Shown here piece after piece: positions 46,984-56,095 of a DNA stretch of 64,000 nucleotides. The position numbers and the translations under genes were made by a program. The DNA lies in contig DAOLDD010000003.1 of the NCBI GenBank assembly GCA_035327585.1, positions 99,532-163,531 of the forward strand, written 5' to 3'. Position 1 is the first letter of the stretch. Each line of letters begins with the position of its first letter. Origin of the DNA: JAMLJG01 sp035327585 (GTDB taxonomy: Bacteria > Verrucomicrobiota > Kiritimatiellia > CAIVKH01). Below the pieces are notes generated by a model, which did no database searches, had not been told where the DNA came from, and was given only the letters and a program-made list of their open reading frames with translations.

Positions 46984-49900
46984 CTACGGCTCATCCGTGT
47001 GGACGCGCAAGCGCAGGAAACGGTTCGTCGCGCCGGCCACGGGATCGACCACGCGAACCTCGTGCACAAGGCCCGTGTTGTTGTCATCCACGATCGCGGG
47101 ACCCGACCATACGCCCAGCACGTTCGAGGCGATGCCCGCCCAGATGGCGTTCGTGACGAGGTAGGAGGCCTCGACGTGATAGACGATGTCGGTCGCGGTG
47201 TTGACGCGGTTCAGCAGGAGGCGCGCGGCGCCGTTGGTCATCGTCATGCGAAGCTGCGCGGTCGACACGCCGGAGGTCGGATTGCTGCCCTGGGAGTATT
47301 CCAGCAGGTTCACGTAGCCGTCGCCGTCGGGGTCGGCGTCGAAATTGCGGTTCGTGCCGCTGAGCCCGAACAGGTCGGCCCAATCCTCGTATGGCGTTGG
47401 AACGGGGCCCGTGCCGCTGACTTCAAGCACGACGGCCGTGGGCTCGTAGTTCACGTCCCACTCCAGCCCGCCGCCCAACGCGGGCAGGTTGGTCGTCGCG
47501 AAGGTTCCCGACACCGCGGAGGCCGTGAGCACGGTGAAGGTCTGGCCCGCGGACGGGGTGAAGGCGTTGATAAGTTTGACATCCAGCGTGCCGCCCAGCG
47601 TCGCGGCGCCAAGCGCTTCGAGCTGGTCGTGACCTGTGCCGGGAACGGTGCCAGCCAACTCGATTTCGAGCGTGCCGGCCTGGCTGTAGGGTCCACCCGC
47701 GCCGAGCGTGCCCGCGGAGAGGCCGGGCGCGACGACACCGTTGTTCACCGTGGCGCCGGCGATGATGCCGTTGCCCCGCACACGCTGGCCGGCGCCGATG
47801 GTCAGGGTCCCGTCGCCGCGGAGCTGCGCGTCGAGGATCGCGCCGACGGAAAGGGTGATGGAGGTGCTGGCCGCGATATCGCCGGAACCCAGCAGCGCCA
47901 GCGTGCCCTGCTGGACGAGCGTTTCACCGGTGTAGGGATTCGCCGCGGAGAGCGCGAGGTCGCCGCTCCCGCGCTTCGCGAGGCCGCCCGCGCCGGAGAG
48001 GACGCCGTTCTGGATGACTTCGAAGTTTTCCGTATCGAAGGCAACGAGGCCTGGACCGGGGGCCACCTCGAGCGAGATATCCAGGTTGTTCGTGAAGTTG
48101 GCGCGCGCGAGCAGCGTGCCGCCGGAGAAGAGCAGGTTCGACCGCGCCGCCACGCTATTCGTTTTCACTGCGGATTCGATGCCCGACACCGCGAGCGTGC
48201 CGCCGCTCAACACCACCGCGCCTGTGGAGGATTCGCCGGTACCGCCCGCGGGAAGCCGGAGGCGCGACACCAACACCGTGCCGCCACTCAGCTTGAGTTC
48301 GCCGACCGTTGATGAGCGATTCCCGAGGAAGAGATTGCCGTGCCGGAGGTCGAGCACGCCGCCGGAGACATTAATGATCGCCGTCGCGGGCACGGCGCCG
48401 CCCGTCGTGCCGCCGATCAGGTGATCCACGGAATTCACCGCGCCGGAGATGGTTCCGGCGGAGAGATTGATTGTCGACAAGGCGCCCGTCGTCGAGCCGT
48501 TCGCGTCCGCCATCCACAAGCCGCCGGTGCCGATTTGAACGAGCGCATTGGCATGCGCGACATTCAGCGTGCCCGTGCCGAAACGCGCAAGGATCAGGCG
48601 ATTGCCAATAGTCAGACGCCCGTCCTCCACCGTGATTTCCGCCGTGCCGGGCTGCGAATCCGCCGCCGTCAGCGAGCCCGCGATTTCGACCGCGCCATTG
48701 GAGATCACCAGCCGCCCTACGCCGCCATTGCCGATGTAGAGCCGCCCGCCACCCGCCGCCGAAATACGCGCGCCGGGATGGGCGAGCACGACGGTGCCCG
48801 TGGAGCCGTTGCGCCCGCCTACGTTCATCGCGTTGCCCGCCACGTTGGTCGCGAACAAGTCGTACGTCGCATTATGGATGAAGAGCTGCCCCACCATACC
48901 CGTGCCGCCCAGCGTGCTCGAGGCCACGCCGATTTCCAGCGCGCGCACCATTCCATTCGAGAGAATCATCGTCGCCAGGGAATTGGAATACACGCCCACA
49001 TTGATGGCTCCATTGCTCACCGTAAGCAGGCTGTTCGCATGGGCCAGCAGCACCAGCGAGGTCGAGTTGGCGCTGTTGCCGATAAAGGCGTTGGTCAGGA
49101 CAACGATGCTGCCGTCATGGATTTCCACGCGCCCTTGAGATCCATTCGCACGGGCCACTTGAAGAAACCCTGCATTCACCTGGCCATTTGAAACAATCAA
49201 CGCACCTGATCCGTTGACTCCCTGGCCACCGACCCACAATTCGCCGGCAGGCAGGTTCAGCCGGGCATTGCCATGGTTCATGACGATCCGGCCCGCGCCT
49301 GTGCCTTGGGCGATCTTCACGGCATTACCGCCGGTTTTGAACACGGTCACGGTGGCCGCACCGATCTCCAACGTGTCGTTGCCCAGCGCCCCCACCTCCA
49401 GCGAACCGGCCGTCAGCGAACCCTTGGATGCGAGGATGGTCCCGCTGGCGGGCACGGTGGTTGAACCCACCCGTACCGTGTTGCTCACGAAAACAGTGGC
49501 CGCTTCCGAAGCCATGGCCAGGAGCCCGGTGGCTCCGAAGCTGAAACCGATATTAACGAAGGGCCGGTTGGCCTGGGCCCCACTGTTGACGGTATGAATC
49601 TGATAGAAGGCTGACTCGTCCGGCGTGTCATCAAAACGGAGACCCAGGAAAATGAAGTCGTTGGCTGCGGCGCCATTGTCATACAGCCCATCGATCCAGG
49701 CGGACAAGGCGGCGGAGCCGTCCAGGCTGGTCGAGAGCAAGGTTCCGTTGGTGACGGACGGAACCAGGATGTCCTCCTGCAGCAATTCTCCACCGGTGTA
49801 GTCATTGGTCAGCACGGCAACCACGTTGCTGCTGCGTATGCCGTAGAGATCCACGCTGAAGTTGCGCGGCGTGCTGGAGGTGGTGCTCAAGCGGAAGGAC

Positions 49901-51699
49901 AGCGATGCATTTACGGTGGACCCGGGCGGACGATTGGCCGGCAACTGGAAGACCAGGGCCACATTCCGGGTCTGCGCGCCGCCCACGTTTCCGATCCAGG
50001 CATTCGTTAACGCGACATCGGAAACGGCATAGTCGCTTCCATTGAAGGAAATATCCGCATCCGCACTATTCCCGTACTGCTGGATAAAGGTGCTGCTGGG
50101 CACAAACAGGTTGTCATCAACGAGGAGTGTCGCCGCCCCAACCTCGACGTAGCCCACCCCATTGCCGCCCACCTGCATCGCGCGCAAACGGGCCAGGCCA
50201 TTGCTCAGATAGAAGAACCCCTGTCCACCAACACTCCCACCGATAACCGTGTTGGGCGTCGCGTAGATATTTTCGAGATAGGCATCGGGATGGGCCAGCG
50301 TCAGGCTGCCCACACTGGACGAGCCGATGGTCAACCCATTGGTGGGAACGAGCAGTTGCCCCTGTTCCACAACAACCCGCCCGAAAGAGCCGGTCTGCGA
50401 GGCAATGGTCAGGCCCTTCACGTTGACTTTACCATTGCTGACGATCAACTGTCCGTTGCCCGACCAGCCCACCGCCAGATTGTTGCCGGGCAAATTCAAC
50501 AGCGCGCCCGCATCCGCCAGCACGACCACTCCCGTCGTCGCCGCACCGTCGGCGACGAGCATCGGGTTGGCGCTCGTGTTCCGCACCACTGCGGTGCCGT
50601 TATAGAGATACAGAGAACCGACCGAGGACCCCGAACGACCGAGCGTCAGGCTCGCGGCGTTGAACGTGCCGTTGCTCACGATGATGTCGCCCCGCCCGGT
50701 GGCCAGATGACCAATCGTCAGCGCGCCGCCGAGGTAGAAGGTCGACTCCGGCGAGGCAAGCACCAGGGTGCCGGTGCCCGTGAACTGCGGCAGGTAGGTG
50801 TTGCCGGTGTCATTCGTAAAGGAACCGCCGGCCAGCACCAGCAGGGATTGGCCATACACCGCGAGCTTGGTTTCGCCCCGGGCGAAGAGCAGCCCGTTGG
50901 TGAGATACAATTCTCCCACCGAGTTGGAAGCGTCGCCCATGTTCAGCCCGGCAGTGAGATATGCACCCGGCCCCGTCATCGTCAACACGCCGCGGCTCCC
51001 CGCATCACGCCCGAGGTACAAGGCGCCGCTGACCACGTTCGTCCCGCCCGCGAGGTCCAGCCTTCCGAAACCTGCGCTCCGGCCAAACTCCAACGTACCG
51101 GTGACACCGAGAAAACCGTCGATCACCGACACTGCGCCCACCGACCCCGCGCCGTTGCCGACGGAGTGCGTCCCGCCGCCCGGCATCCGCAGCGAACTCC
51201 CGCCACCGGCCACAACCACCGCGCCTGTGCCACCGCGCCAACCGACATTAAAGCCGCTCGCGTCCGACACCGCGCCGGTCACACCCTGCAGGGTGAGCAC
51301 GGACCAGGAGCCATTCGAGATGCTCACCGGAAGTGAGCGCGTGGTCAGCGCACCGCTGGAAATAACCACCTCGGGTCGGTTCGTCTGCGCGTATCCCACG
51401 TTCACGGAATTGGTGAGCGTCCAGGCATTGGCATCCAAATCCACGGTGATCACGCCGCTTGTGGAATTGAACCACGCCCGCTCATTCGTAACCGACTGGT
51501 CGAGCGTGACCGTATACGTTCCGCCGTTGGTGAAGACGGCTTGATCCTCCAGCCCCGGCGCGACGCCACCGGCCCAGTTGGCGCCGTCACTGAAGAGGCC
51601 GCCCGCATCGTTGGTCCAACTCAGGATCGCCGCAAACGTCGCACCCGTTCCGAGCAGCGACGCCGCCACCCCGACTGCAAGGATTCGCTTCGTGTTCAT
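46984..51699 (-). CDS. Giant secreted protein with T5SS/PEP-CTERM-associated and autotransporter-type beta repeats
   Basis: The product has 1571 residues with a signal peptide (ILAVGVAASLLGTGATFA). Most of it is repeated beta-helix units such as LIVSNGKVNVKGLTIA and VGELYLTNGLLFARGETKL, ending each time in a hydrophobic SNG/GNG turn. About residues 530-730 form a DNRLRE-like domain, and 1290-1340 hold classic autotransporter beta-strand repeats (NPYTGETLVQQGTLALLG). Near 1500, DADPDGDGYVNLLEY is a calcium-binding TSP3-like motif. There is no translocator barrel and no PEP-CTERM tail. It is probably a surface adhesin or sheath protein, possibly binding glycans. Confidence 0.85.
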   Translation of the reverse strand: MNTKRILAVGVAASLLGTGATFAAILSWTNDAGGLFSDGANWAGGVAPGLEDQAVFTNGGTYTVTLDQSVTNERAWFNSTSGVITVDLDANAWTLTNSVNVGYAQTNRPEVVISSGALTTRSLPVSISNGSWSVLTLQGVTGAVSDASGFNVGWRGGTGAVVVAGGGSSLRMPGGGTHSVGNGAGSVGAVSVIDGFLGVTGTLEFGRSAGFGRLDLAGGTNVVSGALYLGRDAGSRGVLTMTGPGAYLTAGLNMGDASNSVGELYLTNGLLFARGETKLAVYGQSLLVLAGGSFTNDTGNTYLPQFTGTGTLVLASPESTFYLGGALTIGHLATGRGDIIVSNGTFNAASLTLGRSGSSVGSLYLYNGTAVVRNTSANPMLVADGAATTGVVVLADAGALLNLPGNNLAVGWSGNGQLIVSNGKVNVKGLTIASQTGSFGRVVVEQGQLLVPTNGLTIGSSSVGSLTLAHPDAYLENIYATPNTVIGGSVGGQGFFYLSNGLARLRAMQVGGNGVGYVEVGAATLLVDDNLFVPSSTFIQQYGNSADADISFNGSDYAVSDVALTNAWIGNVGGAQTRNVALVFQLPANRPPGSTVNASLSFRLSTTSSTPRNFSVDLYGIRSSNVVAVLTNDYTGGELLQEDILVPSVTNGTLLSTSLDGSAALSAWIDGLYDNGAAANDFIFLGLRFDDTPDESAFYQIHTVNSGAQANRPFVNIGFSFGATGLLAMASEAATVFVSNTVRVGSTTVPASGTILASKGSLTAGSLEVGALGNDTLEIGAATVTVFKTGGNAVKIAQGTGAGRIVMNHGNARLNLPAGELWVGGQGVNGSGALIVSNGQVNAGFLQVARANGSQGRVEIHDGSIVVLTNAFIGNSANSTSLVLLAHANSLLTVSNGAINVGVYSNSLATMILSNGMVRALEIGVASSTLGGTGMVGQLFIHNATYDLFATNVAGNAMNVGGRNGSTGTVVLAHPGARISAAGGGRLYIGNGGVGRLVISNGAVEIAGSLTAADSQPGTAEITVEDGRLTIGNRLILARFGTGTLNVAHANALVQIGTGGLWMADANGSTTGALSTINLSAGTISGAVNSVDHLIGGTTGGAVPATAIINVSGGVLDLRHGNLFLGNRSSTVGELKLSGGTVLVSRLRLPAGGTGESSTGAVVLSGGTLAVSGIESAVKTNSVAARSNLLFSGGTLLARANFTNNLDISLEVAPGPGLVAFDTENFEVIQNGVLSGAGGLAKRGSGDLALSAANPYTGETLVQQGTLALLGSGDIAASTSITLSVGAILDAQLRGDGTLTIGAGQRVRGNGIIAGATVNNGVVAPGLSAGTLGAGGPYSQAGTLEIELAGTVPGTGHDQLEALGAATLGGTLDVKLINAFTPSAGQTFTVLTASAVSGTFATTNLPALGGGLEWDVNYEPTAVVLEVSGTGPVPTPYEDWADLFGLSGTNRNFDADPDGDGYVNLLEYSQGSNPTSGVSTAQLRMTMTNGAARLLLNRVNTATDIVYHVEASYLVTNAIWAGIASNVLGVWSGPAIVDDNNTGLVHEVRVVDPVAGATNRFLRLRVHTDEP

Positions 51700-51792
51700 G
51701 CTGTCCGCTCCCTCTCGTCGGCCGTGTCGACGGCGATGCCGAACGCCACGCGCCTTCCTGTTATGCCCGGTGAAATGTCAGGAATGTATATG

Positions 51793-51816
51793 TTTTGAAA
51801 TAGTATCAGATATACC
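51793..51816 (-). promoter_or_regulatory. Motif upstream of giant repeat protein gene
   Basis: On the minus strand GGTATAT (51816-51810) is followed by ATACTATTTCAAAA (51806-51793), about 95-117 bp upstream of the ATG at 51699. The same two elements stand upstream of the PEP-CTERM gene with a larger gap. The island is AT-rich in very GC-rich surroundings. Confidence 0.4.
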
Positions 51817-51823
51817 ATTTCCG

Positions 51824-53326
51824 TCAAGCCTGCCCGGCGACGCCGGGCAGGCCGTAGCGCACGGGCTGCAGGTGGCGCCCCTCGTCATCCCCCAGCGCCA
51901 CGGTGAAGCCGAGCGGGCGGTTGCAGCCGAGCAGGCGGACCTTCAGCAGATGGTCACGGCCGGTCTCCAGCCGCACGGGCACCGTCGCACCGCCTTCCGT
52001 GCGGTGGAACGCGGGCAGGGCCTTGCGGCGGCCGTGGTAGTTGAGGATCTGCCGCCCGTCGAGCCACGCGGTGATGCCGGTGTCGGCGCACAACATCAAC
52101 TGCGCGTCCATCGTCCGCTCCACACGCAGCCACGTGAGCAGATACAGCATGTCCCCCGGCCGCCGCACGTACGGCGCGAGGTCGAGGTGGATGCTGTGGA
52201 AAACCGCATGCTGCGCCTGCGCCGACGCCGGATCGCGCGCCGCCTTCGACACGGACGCGGGCTCGCCGTCCATGCTCTCTTCGACCGGCACGGGGAAGAC
52301 CAGCCAGTGCCGCGGATCGTCCACCGGCGGCGCGGTCTCCGGCGTCGCATCGGGCAGCGGGCCGTCGGGCAGCGCGTCGAAGGCGTCCGCCAGCGCGACG
52401 GTGCGGCGCGTCAGGTCGGTCAGCGTCGCCGGCAGCGGCAGCGCGCGCAGCGAGGGGCTCATCGCCACCTCGTCCCCGCCCGCCGCACGCCACTTCGCGG
52501 GCAGGCCCGACGCGCCGAGCAGGATGCCCATCAGGCTGCCGCACGTCGCACCGGTGCAGTCGGTGTCCATCCCGCAATTGACCGCGAGCACGACGGAACG
52601 CTCGAAATCGCCGCCGCCATACAGCAGGCCGATCAGGATGAAGGAGAGATTTACCGTCACGTCGGTGAAGTTGTGGTGGCCAAACTCGCGGTGCACCCGC
52701 GCCCGCGCCTCGGCCCACGGCACGCCGTCGGTATGCCACGCGATCACGCTGCGCAACGCGCGGGCGAGCCGGCTATCGGCGGGAATGACGGACAACCCGG
52801 AGGCGAGGATCGCGGACAGGTCGCGCGTCGCGAACGCCGCGCTCTCCGCGGCGGCCAGGAACATCTCAGCCCAGACGCCGTTTCCGTGGTGGTCGACCAG
52901 CGCATCCTCGCGCGCATACGCCGCGGCGAGCGCGGGACGCCCGGGAAACAGGCACGCCCAGATTTCGGAGCGGATCGCCGCACCCATGCCGTCGCCGAAC
53001 CAGTTGTTGTGGAAGCCGGTCATCGGCGGCACGAAACCGCGCCAGGTGTTCCAGCGCGCGACGCCGTATTCATCCGGATAGCAGATGTAGTGGTCCGCCG
53101 CCGCGCGTGCGAGGTCGGCCGCGCGGGTTGGCGCACCGCGCTGCTCCAGCACCCACAGCCACAGCAGTTGCAACTCGAGGTCGTCGTTCGGCAGCGGCTT
53201 GCCCGAGAGGTCCTCGAAGCGCGCGTCCACCGCGTCCTGACATCCCTCGTACGGCATGCCGAGCGTGCCGCCGAGACTCTTGCCGAGCCAGCAGCCCGCC
53301 ACGCGATCGCGATAGTCCGCCGTCAT
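51824..53326 (-). CDS. ADP-ribosylglycohydrolase family protein
   Basis: The start at 53326 (MTADYRDRVAGCWLG) is set by ATGA overlap; the product has 500 residues. KSLGGTLGMPYEG and LPNDDLELQLLWL at the N-terminus and NCGMDTDCTGATCGSLMG at about 255-272 are the two acidic metal sites of the DraG/ADP-ribosylglycohydrolase fold. The C-terminal ~180 residues form an added beta domain. In PVC bacteria such proteins are frequent in glycan loci, where they may hydrolyse sugar conjugates rather than ADP-ribosyl protein. It is the last gene of a four-gene operon. Confidence 0.85.
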   Translation of the reverse strand: MTADYRDRVAGCWLGKSLGGTLGMPYEGCQDAVDARFEDLSGKPLPNDDLELQLLWLWVLEQRGAPTRAADLARAAADHYICYPDEYGVARWNTWRGFVPPMTGFHNNWFGDGMGAAIRSEIWACLFPGRPALAAAYAREDALVDHHGNGVWAEMFLAAAESAAFATRDLSAILASGLSVIPADSRLARALRSVIAWHTDGVPWAEARARVHREFGHHNFTDVTVNLSFILIGLLYGGGDFERSVVLAVNCGMDTDCTGATCGSLMGILLGASGLPAKWRAAGGDEVAMSPSLRALPLPATLTDLTRRTVALADAFDALPDGPLPDATPETAPPVDDPRHWLVFPVPVEESMDGEPASVSKAARDPASAQAQHAVFHSIHLDLAPYVRRPGDMLYLLTWLRVERTMDAQLMLCADTGITAWLDGRQILNYHGRRKALPAFHRTEGGATVPVRLETGRDHLLKVRLLGCNRPLGFTVALGDDEGRHLQPVRYGLPGVAGQA

Positions 53327-54606
53327 GTCGCCCCTCCCCCCGCGCCGCGCAGTGCGTCGTCCAGCATGAAGTGAACCAGCAGGTTCCAACTCACGAAGCC
53401 CGGCGCGGCGATGCCCTCGCCGGTTTCGGGGTTGTAATTCTCATGCCACGCGCCGTGCTCGCGTTCCGCCCGAGCGAGCAGTGCGATGGTGCGCTCCGCC
53501 ACCCGCCCGGCCTCGTCGTGGAACCCGTAGCGGCGCAGGCCCTCCCAGATCGTATAGCTGCTGACGATCCACACCGGGCCGAGCCAGTTGCTCGGGTTGC
53601 CGCGGTGCGTCGCGGGATCGTACATGCGTTCATCGCGCGACAGCGTGCGCGGCCCGTGCGGACTCCAGAACCGCACGGGATTCATCAGGTGTTCGCGCAC
53701 CATGCGCTCCGCCTGCGCGGGCGTCGCAAGCCCCGCCCACAATGCGAGGAAGCCGCTCCACGTCAGCACCTTGAGCAGCAGCCCCGGCCACGTCGGCGTC
53801 AGGTTCGCGTGCAGCGTGCCGAAGTAGCGGTGCGGCTCGGTGCGCTGCCGGCTCTGCACATCCAGCGTGTAGAAGAATCCGTCGCGCTCGTCCCACAGGT
53901 GGCGTTGCACGGCCTCAGCGAGACGCGCTGCCTGTCCCGCGGCGCGCTCCGCCAGCGCGGACTCGCCCGCACGTCCAGCCACGGCGGATACCGCGCGCAG
54001 GTCGGCGTGAAGCAGCGCGTTCAGGAAAATCGACGCAGAGGAAAACGGCGGACGCCCCCACACCGTGGGATCGTCGTCCACTCCGATCGCGACATCGCTC
54101 GCCCACACGTACAGGCCGGACGGGTCGAGATAGCGCTGCTCGAAACAACGATGGTAGCGATCGATGCCCCGGCACCAGCGGCGCAGGTCCTCCGCGGGCG
54201 GATCGAGCGCGGCCAGCGCGGCGGCGAGCTGGCCCAGCACCGGCTTCGCCATGTTGCGGCGCGGGTCGCACCGGCTGTCGAACCAGTCCACATCCTTCGG
54301 CGTCGCGAGGATCGGCACGCTGCCGTCCGCACCCTGATGGTCGATCCAGTTGTCGAGCACGCCGCCGCCGTGGCGCAGTACGCGCGCGCGCCACGCCGCC
54401 GCGTCGCCAGCGAAATCCGGGTCGCCCGTCATCGCCGCCGCCGCGCGCAGACTCCAGAACGAATCCCAGTCCCACAAGTTGTCGCCATACGGGCCGCCCG
54501 GATCGACGTACGGGTGGCGCAGCAGCCCCGCCGGCTCGCGGAACATCGCCGCCGCGCGCGCGCGGGCGACCGCCTTCAGCGCCATCGCCTCGTCGCGGCG
54601 GTTCAT
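53323..54606 (-). CDS. GH63-like (alpha/alpha)6 glycoside hydrolase
   Basis: The start at 54606 (MNRRDEAMALKAV) is fixed by ATGA overlap. The product has 427 residues. GDNLWDWDSFWSLRAAAAM, RCDPRRNMAKPVLGQLAAAL, SASIFLNALLHADLRA and NPSNWLGPVWIVSSYTIWEG are the conserved blocks of GH63/GH37-type glucosidases and mannosylglycerate hydrolase-like enzymes; an acidic residue near each of the D-W-D and the C-terminal E-x-Y-N-P-E-T-G-E element would be catalytic. No signal peptide. Probably trims glucose- or mannose-containing oligosaccharides in the cytoplasm. Confidence 0.85.
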   Translation of the reverse strand: MNRRDEAMALKAVARARAAAMFREPAGLLRHPYVDPGGPYGDNLWDWDSFWSLRAAAAMTGDPDFAGDAAAWRARVLRHGGGVLDNWIDHQGADGSVPILATPKDVDWFDSRCDPRRNMAKPVLGQLAAALAALDPPAEDLRRWCRGIDRYHRCFEQRYLDPSGLYVWASDVAIGVDDDPTVWGRPPFSSASIFLNALLHADLRAVSAVAGRAGESALAERAAGQAARLAEAVQRHLWDERDGFFYTLDVQSRQRTEPHRYFGTLHANLTPTWPGLLLKVLTWSGFLALWAGLATPAQAERMVREHLMNPVRFWSPHGPRTLSRDERMYDPATHRGNPSNWLGPVWIVSSYTIWEGLRRYGFHDEAGRVAERTIALLARAEREHGAWHENYNPETGEGIAAPGFVSWNLLVHFMLDDALRGAGGGAT

Positions 54607-55304
54607 ACAGTGGAGGCCTCCAGCGTCCGGATGACCTTCGCGGGCACGCCCGCCGCCACGCTGTTCGACGGGATGTCGCGGGTGACCACCGCGCCGGCGG
54701 CGATGACGCAGTGGTCGCCGATCGTCACGCCGTCCGTGATTGTGACCTTCGCGCCGATCCAGCAGTTGCGGCCCACTTTGATGCCCTTGCGCGTGACGCC
54801 CTGCAGGCGCATCAACTGGTGCGGATTGTCGAAGCGGTGATTCTCCGGGTGGAACGTCACATACTGCCCGGTGAACGTATCGTCGCCAATCTCCAGCCCG
54901 CCCGCGCCGCCCAGGTTCGAGCCGTCGCCAATCCACGCATTGCGGCCCAGCCGGATGAAACCCGACACGTCGTTGAACTGCACCGACGTCACCACCGTGC
55001 AGAAACAGCCCACGCCCGCGCCGTCGCCGAAGACCAGGCTGTCCGGCCCCAGCGCGTGGATGTACGAATAGTCGCCGACCACGTTATTGCGCCCCCACGT
55101 TATGTCGCGCGGATTAAAAAACTGCACCGCGCGCCCCAGCATCAACCCGCGCGGCTGCTTGCCGTGCAGCCATACGCGGCGGCCGCGCAGGCAGCGCGTC
55201 CAGCCCTGCCGCAGCGCCGCCCAGAGGGCGTGGCCGGATAATTTCGGGTCCACGCGGAACGCCGGGTCCCGCACGCGAAACATCGCCTCCAGAATTGATT
55301 TCAT
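54603..55304 (-). CDS. Hexapeptide-repeat acyltransferase (maltose/galactoside O-acetyltransferase type)
   Basis: The product has 233 residues. A left-handed beta-helix is evident from I/V-G repeats: VVGDYSYIHALG, FIRLGRNAWIGDGSNLGGAG, LEIGDDTFTGQYVTFHPENH and IKVGRNCWIGAKVTITDGVT, then VAAGVPAKVIRTLE, the standard end of LbH acetyltransferases. The family moves an acetyl group from acetyl-CoA to a sugar. It overlaps both operon neighbours by ATGA. Confidence 0.88.
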   Translation of the reverse strand: MKSILEAMFRVRDPAFRVDPKLSGHALWAALRQGWTRCLRGRRVWLHGKQPRGLMLGRAVQFFNPRDITWGRNNVVGDYSYIHALGPDSLVFGDGAGVGCFCTVVTSVQFNDVSGFIRLGRNAWIGDGSNLGGAGGLEIGDDTFTGQYVTFHPENHRFDNPHQLMRLQGVTRKGIKVGRNCWIGAKVTITDGVTIGDHCVIAAGAVVTRDIPSNSVAAGVPAKVIRTLEASTV

Positions 55305-56059
55305 GCCGTGATCCTTTCCTCCGCTGCCAGCAGCGCGGGAACCTGCTCCAGCGACGGCACCACTGTCAGCCCGTCCGCCGGACGCGCAGGCGCCGGCGTC
55401 GCGCGGTCCACCAGGAACACCCGGCCCACACCGAGCGTGCGGGGCACCTCATAGTCCTCGCGCCGGTCGTTGCCCACCACCACCACGCGGTCCGGCGACA
55501 GATCCGCGCCCGCCAGCGCGCGCGCCCAGAATTCGGGACGGCCCTTCTGCCCGCGCGCCAGGTTCGAGGCGAAGATGCGTCCGAACCACGGCGAACCCGT
55601 GAGCGAACCCAAACCCGCCACCTCCAGCTTCAACAGACAGCCCGTCAGCGGATTGTTGCTGATGACGTGCAGCGGATGCCCGCGTCGATGCAGCGCGCGC
55701 ACCATCGCCACGCCATCGGGCCAGGCGTGAATATGCTCCGCGTGCCAGGCGCGGAACCGCGCCCACACGCGCGCGGCGTCGAGGCCGAAGTGCGGAATAT
55801 AATCCCCGTAGTCCCAAAAGACGTGCTCGACGGTGAACGCGTGCAGGTCGCGCACGGCGTCCTCCGCCCGCCGCCCGCCCGCCTGCAGCTCATCCACCAG
55901 GATCGCAAACAGCGCATTGCCCAGCGGATGCCGGGGATCAATCTGCGGGACCGCCCGGTCGTCCGTCAGCGTGCCGTCGATGTCGATGAGCACCGGGCAC
56001 GCGAATGGCTCGACATTTTCCTTTATCACAACGCTATGATTAGGGTATTCCTCGGGCAT
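55301..56059 (-). CDS. HAD-family phosphatase
   Basis: The product has 252 residues from ATG 56059 (a GTG start eleven codons later, MIKENVEPF, is possible). Motif I is CPVLIDIDGTLTD; motif II is LHVISNNPL; motif III/IV is ARGQKGRPE with VVVVGNDRREDYEVPRTLG. It fits HAD subfamily I phosphatases that act on sugar phosphates or phosphoglycolate-like substrates. It is the first gene of the minus arm and stands 36 bp from the symporter start, so a shared regulatory region is likely. Confidence 0.85.
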   Translation of the reverse strand: MPEEYPNHSVVIKENVEPFACPVLIDIDGTLTDDRAVPQIDPRHPLGNALFAILVDELQAGGRRAEDAVRDLHAFTVEHVFWDYGDYIPHFGLDAARVWARFRAWHAEHIHAWPDGVAMVRALHRRGHPLHVISNNPLTGCLLKLEVAGLGSLTGSPWFGRIFASNLARGQKGRPEFWARALAGADLSPDRVVVVGNDRREDYEVPRTLGVGRVFLVDRATPAPARPADGLTVVPSLEQVPALLAAEERITA

Positions 56060-56095
56060 GCGCAATGGGAAATTCCAGCCGCCGGAGCCGGTCGC

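Noticed and set aside
44049..47156. A 1035-codon + strand frame opposite the GH38 gene
   Set aside because: The minus strand has a full alpha-mannosidase with catalytic motifs; the + frame has no motif and runs through the neighbouring gene boundary.
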